Shown: positions 56,768 through 64,000 of the stretch, one piece after another | Layout: each line of letters starts with the position of its first letter | Position numbering within the stretch: position 1 is the stretch's first letter | NCBI GenBank assembly: GCA_016169945.1 | Contig: JADLSH010000199.1 | Location: forward strand, 682,001-746,000 | Direction: 5' to 3' | DNA: 64,000 bases | From: Trachythela sp. YZ-2020 | Taxonomy: Eukaryota; Cnidaria; Anthozoa; Malacalcyonacea; Clavulariidae | The notes under the pieces: model-generated | The model's database searches: none | Told to the model about the DNA's origin: nothing | Seen by the model: the letters and a program-made list of their open reading frames with translations, nothing else | Made by a program: the position numbers and the translations under genes

Positions 56768-59700
56768 TTAGCCATTGTAACCCGAGTTATAGCGGTCCTG
56801 GAAAATAAATGACATAGTAAAATATACATCTGATAGCACTTTCAAGGGTGTGTACGTCCTTCACCTCAGTTGTCTGATTATAATTTCGGTCTCAGTCGCA
56901 TGTGAGAAGAGTGCTTCCAGTTTGACTCTACCAAACATCGCAGGTTTTTTCCAGGTACTCTGGTTTCCTCCTGTAGTAACAATGGACCAATAAGACATGA
57001 CCCTTACTATGCCTCTAAGACTAAGAAGTACAGTTCAGAATAGCACTATATCCAGTATAAATAAAGTTAGTTTAGTTTAAGTTTCCTCCTGTAGTAACAT
57101 TGGACCAACAAAGGATGTACCTTACTGGACCTCTAGGAAGAACTGTTTAGAACTGACAGAGCTATCCAGTATAAATAAACTTAGTTCAGTTTTCGTTTAG
57201 CCGTACCTGTATAGTAGATAAAACGCCTGATGCTACGTTGCTAATCTGTAAGAGAACAATTATTGTTACTCCTAGGCCCTTTGAATAACGTCACAAATAT
57301 GTCAAAACAATGACTGACTGGATGGATGGCATGGAGAACAGTGGGATTTTCGAAACATTGAAAAGACAATGGAACATTCCGATCACTATGCTAAGTGCAA
57401 TTATACCTTTTCAGTCATTCGACCTAGTCCCTCGCGCAATTGGTACATGTCTGGTGATTGATATGATGCCCCTCTTTGACCTAAAATATAACAAAACCCA
57501 TAAAGTGTCAACATTTCTGAAGTTGAGACCACCACGTAACCCGAAAAAATCATAGTTGGTTACCTGAGTGCTGCTGCTCTCCAAATAAATCAGCACTCGA
57601 TATTGCAGAAGCTCCAGACATTCTGTCAAGCTTAACTTTAGCGTCGTACGATGTCTGAGAATATATGTCATAGTATTTAGTTAGTATACGCAGCAGTAAC
57701 AAGCACTGGAAATATTTTTCAAATCCTTACTATGGAAATAGTATGGACGTCACCCCAGTTGGAAATAGTATGGAAATCCAATTTTAATACTAATTGCCAT
57801 ATGGATATCGTATGGAAATAGTGTGGATATAGTGTGGATATACTATGGATATAGTATGGAACTAGTGTGCATATACTATGGATATAGTATGGAAATAGTG
57901 TGGATATACTATGGATATAGTATTTATTTATTTATTTTAGCTTCGCCAACTAGGGCAGGGTCACCACAACAGCATATGCCAATTACTGTGGGCCCTTTTA
58001 CCTAACCCACCCTGTCAACTTTCCCTGTGGGAGGAAACCGGAGTACCCGGAGAAAACCCACGACTTTCGGCAGAGCGTTGACTTTACTCTTTTCACTTGA
58101 GGACTGGGTTCGAGTCGCATTGAGAAAGTTCTCACTGAGACTTGAACCCGCGGCCTTAGAGGTGAAAGGCAAGTGCGCCAACCACTTCGCCACCGAAGCC
58201 CCAATAGTGTGGATATACTATGGATATAGTATGGAACTAGTGTGCATATACTATGGATATAGTATGGAACTAGTGTGCATATACTATGGATATAGTATGG
58301 AAATAGTGTGGATATACTATGGATATAGTATGGAAATATGTGGATATACTATGGATATAGTATGGAAATAGTGTGGATATACTATGGATATAGTATGGAA
58401 ATAGTGTGAATATACTATGGATATAGTATGGAAATATGTGGATATACTATGGATATAGTATGGAAATATGTGGATATACTATGGATTTAGTGATGCAAAT
58501 ATGATTTCCAGTGCATGGATTTCAATATGTTTCCAGTGAATCTCTGAGTATGGGAACGGTTCTAACAAAAACGGTTCTGTCTACCATCCACTTAAGTTTT
58601 AATCACACGTTTACACGACCACTTACATCATCAGATTTGCCACCAAAAAATTGATCAGATGAAATTGCTTTAGCATTACCAAACTTCTTTTGAGCCACAT
58701 CTGAAAATATACGCAAGAAACACACACATAAGAAAATATTACCAAGGATTAAAAGTAGCTTTTACAGAACAAAAGGATAAGACCTACCCCTGTCGCCTGC
58801 AGATGACGAACTGTAACCTTTTCTTGCGTTACTCCTGTAAAAATATAATAAAAATATATATTATATGCACAAGTTTTCCTAACGCAGGTTTATAATGAAA
58901 ACTGACTGTTAATGTATCCTAACCCAATCTGTCAACACTCGCCAAGGAGAAAACCCACGACTTTCGGTATAGAGGGCCTAGAGCGTTGATTGACTTTTTT
59001 AAATGATCTCAAAGGTGAATGGCGGGATAAATTGAAGTTAACGACCCCCCGCCCCAAGGGAGTCGTATATTTCAATGGCCATTGAAGTATACGACTCCCC
59101 CGGCCCCCAAATAGCTTTTTATCAAGATGGCATCGAACTTGTTTTCGCCGGCTCATTCTCGCCACATAAATTTGTCAAGATACCCGGGCAACATGTCGCG
59201 TCTTACGCCTCTCATTGTCTTTAATTTCACCTTGCTTCTATTCCAGTACGACTCGATATTCTGAGAATGCACCCCGTCACTGGATCAACGAAAAATAGCG
59301 AGTGGTTGACGGTTCGGTGCTCTAAGCCAGGGATATTGCCGACGCGATTGTATGCAGCCCACTCGTCAGAATACACGGAGACGAAATTGCAAAACAAAAC
59401 ACCTCAAGCGCATATTACTGGTCGTGTTGAAAGTCTTTGAATTTGTTTCGTGGTCAAAAAATCAATGAACTAAGACATAGACAATAGAAGGGAAGTCATA
59501 AAAATTCCTTTGAAACAGACACAAACACGAAAATCTGTAAATTTAACGATATAATACAAGGGGGGTCGTATACTTCAATCCGAAGATTTGTTATTGAAGT
59601 ATACGACCCCATTGGCGTAGGGGGGTCGTTAACTTCAATTGATCCGAATGGCGCTTGATCCGAATGGCGCTTGCTCAGACATCTGCGCCACCGAAGCTTT

Positions 59701-62616
59701 TTCACAATAGATTTCCCAAATTCCAAACGGAACTGTAGCGCATAAAACACGCCCATGGTTTGAGCCATATTTAACATCATAAACATACCTATAACTACTG
59801 TCATCCGACCGTGTGAAACTGTCTTTAGGTTTTCTAAATAAAACAAACATAGCAAAATATTTAACATGTAGTCGACTGTCTTACATTTCAAGAAATTTAC
59901 AACTATACTTACGGTTTCTCAGTCTCCAAAAATTCATCAAGTGAATAGCTACAAAGGCACAAAACTTCGGTGAGTAAATGAATCTTTTACTTACAGACTT
60001 TACTAAGGTTGTTTTTAGCATAAACTGTTCATAAGCCTGAATTAAATAATCTTGAATCAAATGTAGGAAGGATGATTACGATAACAATCATGGTATGTTA
60101 CCTTGGAGGCGAGTCATGAATATTTAAACTTCCAGCACCAAAACTACTGTAAAGAAAAACAGACATGTATCACCATCATCACCATCACCACTATCATCAT
60201 CCTCATCACCACTATCATCATCACCATCACCACTATCATCATTATCATCATCCTCATCACCATTACCATCATTACCATCACCACTATCATCATCACTATC
60301 ATCACCATCACATCATCACTTTCATTATCACTATCATCAGCATCACCATTATCATCATCACCATCATCACTATCATCATCATCTTCACATTCACCACCAT
60401 CATCATCACCATAAAAACTCACCTATCAAAATAACCATCAGTATTATCACTATATCTATCCAGAACAGACTTCTGTCGTGTGCTAGATGTCGGATTAACT
60501 TGCTCAACGGTAGACAGCCCTGCCGAGGCTGAATGCGAGAGATGACTAGGCTCCTTGCCATATCCAAAGCCCATTCCCAACCGCTCCAGTTGTGCAGCTT
60601 TCTTTGGATCAGAATGACGAAGCTTCTCCTCTTCCTTCTTCAAGTTTTTGGCTTTGTACGCTAGATTGCCGGAGATTGCGCCTGTCTCTTCAAATGCTTT
60701 TACTTCCTCTGTTTTGGCTTGTTTTTCAGCCTTGTTCACTTGGGTTTCTAAAGCATTGAAGTCTGTTTTGACCTGCAAATGTGATAGATATTTCAGAGCT
60801 AAACAATTTAATATCACAGACAAAGTGTCAGAGTTTAACATTTAATTAAGTTTAAAGTACCTTCGTAGCACCCAATTTTCCTTTCTTGCCAGCAGACTAT
60901 AACGTAAGGAAACACAATTAGTGAGAATGTATATACAATAGAACTTATACTGGGTGGTGCAACAACTGTTTGATTTAGTATAACTTAAAAACTAAAAGAG
61001 CTATTACACTTAAACAAGTTTCTTTGCATTCAGCGACGTCTAACTTAAATTTTGATATGTGCCATGTGCATTTTCATGCAATATTGACTGAGATAGCTGT
61101 GTTTAAACTTGATTAAACATTTTCGAAACTGTCGAGAATTAGCTAAAAACTAAACTAATTTGATAACCGTTACCATTTTATCGTAAGTATTATTTCAATG
61201 AAGTGAAGTTGAAGTTAGAAATGTTTCTTGAATAGATATGCCTTTCATTCTAACATTTGGCCTTCTAACTTCAAATTCACTTCATTGAAACGAATACTTA
61301 CGTAAAATGCCAATGGTTATCAAATTATTTAATAGGCCATTTTTAGCTAATTCTCGACACTTCCAAAAATGTTTACTCAAGTTTAAACGCAGCTATCTCG
61401 GTCAATATTGCATGAAAATGCACATGGCATAGCTCCTAGTGTAATAGCTCTTTTAGTTTTTAAGTTATACTAAATCAAACAGTCGTACCTATGCATTTCA
61501 TACATAATTGAGAAAATAGAAGGGCACATTCAGGCGCATTGCATGTAAATTAATTGGTTGTGAGTAATTACCTTCTTGCCCGCTTTTCTTCCTCCAATTG
61601 TCGATACACGAGGTTCTATTGGAAAACAATTATGCATACTATTATTGTATTTACCTCCAAGTTTTCAATATCAACTTTAAATTTTACTACCGCACAACTA
61701 CTTAGGCGAAATCGTACAAAACAATGACAATATACCTTGGTGTTTTGGTGGTGAGATACTTAGCTGACTGACATTTTTCTCAACTTGACCAACTATGCCT
61801 AGAGTGAGAAAAAAAGCTTTGACTTACCATATTGAATAAATACAACCAAACAAAACTAACTCAATTAATACTGGATAGTTCTATCAGTTCTAAACTGTTC
61901 TCCCTAGAGGTCAAGTAAGGATCATCTCTTATTGATCCAGTGTTACTACAGAAGGAAACCTAAACTAAACTAAATCTATTTATACTGGATAGTTCTATCA
62001 GTTCTAAACTGTTCTCCCTAGAGGTACAGTAAGGGTCATCCCTTATTGATCCAGTGTTACTACAAGAGGAAACCTAAACTAATCTAACTATATTTATACT
62101 GGATAGCTCTATCAGTTCTAAACTGTTCTTCCTAGAGGTATAGTAAAAGTCATCTCTTATTGATCTAGTGTTACTACAGGAGGAAAACTAAACTAATCTA
62201 ACTATATTTATACTGGATAGCTCTATCAGTTCTAAACTGTTCTTCCTAGAGGTATAGTAAAAGTCATCTCTTATTGATCTAGTGTTACTACAGGAGGAAA
62301 ACTAAACTAATCTATAAACTATATTTATACGTTTGAGGTCCAATGAGGTGAAAGACACATGCACTAACAACTGTGCCACCAACATTCCAATAAAGTGTAG
62401 CCTCACATAATAGAAAACATTCAAACCTGTAACTTCATCTTCTACAGTAGGAGGAGGTGTTGCTCCATTGGTTCCTTTTGTTGTTCCGTTCGTTGTGATT
62501 GGTTCGCTGGCCGTCATTGATGTAGTGGAGGTAGTAATCTCATGAAAGAAGTCTACATCTTTCTTCTCAGGGGTGTGTGCATGACTGTGTGCAGGATTGC
62601 CTGTGTCTATGAGAAT
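56768..62616 (-). CDS. ARFGAP2/3: ARFGAP2/3, coatomer-linked Arf GTPase-activating protein (5' exons outside window)
   Basis: Fourteen exons are visible: 62427-62616, 61736-61798, 61572-61615, 60861-60896, 60423-60772, 60102-60146, 59913-59948, 59789-59833, 58788-58834, 58627-58700, 57564-57654, 57407-57480, 57207-57245 and 56768-56797. They total 387 residues in one frame. Family marks are HTPEKKDVDFF, the KKGKLGATK basic repeats, RLGMGFG, AQKKFGNAKAISSDQFFGG, SGASAISSADLFGE, and the amphipathic end GVLSTIQDRYNSG. The zinc-finger GAP domain should lie upstream, beyond 64000. ARFGAP2/3 act on Arf1 at the Golgi and bind coatomer; the C-terminal 'ArfGAP regulatory motif' repeats and lipid-sensing segment are the part seen here. 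Several exons are small (30-74 nt), so alternative splicing is plausible. The gene converges on CCT2. Confidence 0.94.
56865..57190 (+). repeat. SINE body and two tail units, ARFGAP2/3 intron
   Basis: Body (TCGCATGTGAGAAGAGTGC, TTTGACTCTACCAAACATC, TTTCCTCCTGTAGTAAC) followed by two tail units. On the gene strand it begins about 17 nt after the donor at 57206. Confidence 0.82.
57790..58490 (+). repeat. 33-bp minisatellite interrupted by a SINE
   Basis: Units TGTGGATATACTATGGATAT + AGTATGGAAATAG occur before and after the SINE at 57919-58202, roughly four and nine copies. The unit is itself partly palindromic around ATATACTATGG/ATAGTAT. Confidence 0.85.
57919..58202 (-). mobile_element. tRNA-derived SINE of a second subfamily
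   Basis: On the minus strand: head GGTGGCGAAGTGGTTGGCG (A box), CGCGGGTTCAAGTCTCAG (B box), a central part ending in TTTTCTCCGGGTACTCCGG then TTTCCTCCCACAG, and a TAAATAAATA tail. Its central part resembles that of the tail-amplified SINE (TTTTCTCCAGGTACTCC). The insertion splits the 33-bp array. Confidence 0.8.
59030..59640 (-). mobile_element. Merlin/ISXO2-type DNA transposon relic
   Basis: TIR words TTGAAGTTAACGACCCCCC (left) and GGGGTCGTTAACTTCAA (right), with inner pairs ending GTATACGACTCCC/GGGGTCGTATAC. On minus, 59390 to 59153 encodes VYSDEWAAYN, LEHRTVNHSLFFVDPVTG and, after one frameshift near 59275, HSQNIESYWNRSKVKLKTMRG...PGYLDKFMWRE. This matches the C-terminal half of the ISXO2-like transposase domain used by Merlin elements. 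The N-terminal half is absent, so the copy is dead. Confidence 0.75.
60166..60416. repeat. CAT/CAC microsatellite abutting an ARFGAP2/3 donor
   Basis: About 250 bp of CATCATCACC-type sequence; on the gene strand GATGGT-like, starting about 12 nt after the donor GTGAGTTTTTATGG at 60422. Confidence 0.9.
60963..61489. repeat. Near-perfect 0.5-kb palindrome (foldback MITE)
   Basis: ACTGTTTGATTTAGTATAAC at the left end is mirrored at the right, and pairing continues through AAAGAGCTATTACACT, GCATTTTCATGCAATATTGA and TCTCGACA/TGTCGAGA-like text to the centre near 61235. Arms are about 250 bp. It lies in an ARFGAP2/3 intron. Confidence 0.85.
61855..62395 (-). repeat. SINE head with about four tail units
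   Basis: On the minus strand the head GGTGGCACAGTTGTTAGTGC (about 62345-62385) is followed directly by tail units, the last two of which are virtually identical (CTATAGTAGA... variants GAGGTATAGTAAAAGTCATC on plus). Here the body between head and tail is deleted. Confidence 0.78.
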
Positions 62617-62699
62617 CTGAGAATATAACAAAGCATTGTTTAATTAATTAAACAATGCTTTAATATTTAATTAATTATATGCACAGTATGTCACTGATC

Positions 62700-64000
62700 T
62701 GTTGTTAAATCTGAACGAACAGAAATCTTGTGGTCCTGATGGTATCACTCAAAAACTGTTGAAAGTTTGGGACCTGCAATTGCTTTACCTCTTACCAACC
62801 TATTTAATTATTGGGTTGATAAATGCACCTGGCCGAGTACATGGAAAGAGGGAAATGTTACTCCAGTATACAAGAAAGACGATACGGTAAAAAATTAACA
62901 ATAGAAGGATTTCATGAAGCTGAAAAGCTGATTATTTTATATGTTTTGTAGATCATTACACCGAGTTTTATTCAAAATTTCTAGGTTGATACAAATATTC
63001 CTTCCTGAGTTATAGAGTTTTTAATATGTTGCTGACGTCAGCATGATATTAGAAAAAGGACCGATAAAGCTATTTTGTATAACTAACGTAATTTGATGCA
63101 TAAAGTTTGCTTATTCATCAGTAATTATGTGGCTTATCTTTTCGTAAGTCCCATTTGAATATTTTATTTGAAAAAATAGTCATACTTGCACATTTGTGTT
63201 TTGGCCGCCATGTTGTTGGTCAAATCTGACCAACAACACGGCGGCCAAAAATTGTGATGCCAAAATGCTACAACGGTAATTTGAAACAGATTACTGATCC
63301 GTTTGAAAGCCAAACCAACATTTTTCAGTTACGTTGTGCCTAAAAAATAGCGTGTAACGACGTCAGCAATTTCTATCACTAAAAACTCTGTAACTCTGGA
63401 AAGAATAATTGCACAAACCTAATTTTTTTGTGGAATGTTCTTCATAATGATGGATAAAACCTGCTAAAATATCAGCGCAATAATCTGGGTTTTAAAAGTT
63501 TATTATTTAACGTGAAACCCCTCTATAGAGCGATTACTGTGCTATCATACATACCAAAACTTTTTGAGAGAATTAAATATGATCAGTTATACGGTTCGTT
63601 TTGCCCTATCTTTTCCACTGATACAGTATGTCCGGTTTTCTACGCGGTCACTCATGTGCAACAGCACTAATCAAATTGACAGTAGAAGAGCCCTCGATCA
63701 AAAGAAGGATGTTGGGATTGTGACAATTGATCTGTCCAAAGCCTTTGACTCCATATGTCACAATCTCTTACTAGCTAAGTTGAAAGCTTATGGTATGCAG
63801 GATCAAGCATTGCAGTTAATGAGATCTTATCTCATTAACAGGAAGCAGAGAGTAAAATGTAACGGAGTCCTGTCGGATTGGCTGATGTTAAAATGTGGGG
63901 TGCCTCAAGGGAGTTTATTGGGACCTTTACTATTTAACATCTTTATCAATGATCTCAATTGGCGTGTCAATAATACATCACTGCGACTATATGCAGATGA
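62700..64000 (+). mobile_element. Decayed LINE reverse transcriptase, interrupted and running off the edge
   Basis: In shifting frames: KSCGPDGITQKLLK, then CTWPSTWKEGNVTPVYKKDD (to about 62886), then after a gap YRAITVLSYIPKLFERIKYDQLY, SGFLRGHSCATALIKL, KKDVGIVTIDLSKAFDSICH, and CGVPQGSLLGPLLFNIFINDLN ending LYADD at the last bases. These are fingers and palm blocks of a CR1/jockey-type RT; YADD is the catalytic motif. At least three frameshifts show it is a pseudogene. It lies antisense in the upstream ARFGAP2/3 intron. Confidence 0.85.
62889..63515. repeat. Foldback insertion inside the LINE
   Basis: It interrupts the RT between VYKKDD and YRAITVL. The centre (about 63205-63255) is a strong hairpin, TTTTGGCCGCCATGTTGTTG pairing with CAACAACACGGCGGCCAAAA. 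More diverged arms (GAGTTATAGAGTTTTTA vs TAAAAACTCTGTAACTC) extend outward. Confidence 0.75.

Noticed and set aside
57310..57555. Plus-strand frame in the ARFGAP2/3 region
   Set aside because: Antisense to the ARFGAP2/3 exon at 57407-57480 and partly made of the 87-bp dispersed repeat.

Overview
This window comes from an intron-rich, AT-rich animal genome, almost certainly a cnidarian. The clearest sign is a pair of adjacent genes (8038-10796 and 11736-12638), each encoding a secreted protein with two copies of the minicollagen cysteine-rich domain (C-x3-C-x3-C-x3-C-x3-CC), a fold known from nematocyst capsule proteins. All exon models below were joined by hand from splice signals, reading phase and protein similarity. 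Every multi-exon model closes in frame. No database was searched, and the cnidarian class (anthozoan or medusozoan) cannot be decided from this sequence.

Layout, left to right. Minus strand: a multi-BH-domain Bcl-2 relative (1-1609, last exon runs off the edge) and an insulin/relaxin-like prepropeptide (4970-6161). Plus strand: the two minicollagen-CRD genes. Minus strand: a USP6NL/RN-tre type TBC RabGAP with 14 coding exons (14942-22857), an orphan class A GPCR (24789-28794) and GRWD1 (33165-38438). Plus strand: ABT1/ESF2 (38584-40296), head to head with GRWD1 and with start codons only 145 bp apart. Minus strand: RAB21 (40839-44420). Plus strand: chaperonin subunit CCT2 (47653-55597). Minus strand: ARFGAP2/3 lacking its 5' exons (56768-62616). 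The right edge (62700-64000) holds a decayed LINE reverse transcriptase inside an ARFGAP intron.

Functional themes. GRWD1 and ABT1 both serve ribosome biogenesis and share a short promoter region containing a CACGTG E-box. RAB21, the USP6NL-like RabGAP and ARFGAP2/3 belong to membrane traffic. CCT2 is a housekeeping chaperonin subunit. Bcl-2, the insulin-like peptide, the GPCR and the capsule-type proteins are the lineage- or signalling-related genes.

Repeats dominate the rest: hAT-type elements with 8-bp target duplications, PIF/Harbinger-like MITEs with TTA duplications, a Merlin/ISXO2-type transposase relic, tRNA-derived SINEs, tandem arrays that look like amplified SINE tails, GAT/GGT microsatellites, and long foldback elements. 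One 2.7-kb foldback carries its own ORF and separates RAB21 from CCT2. Many introns behave as a 60-120 nt chassis with one repeat dropped in shortly after the 5' splice site. That pattern, the twin CRD genes, the unusual insulin-like peptide and the foldback element are the observations most worth following up.
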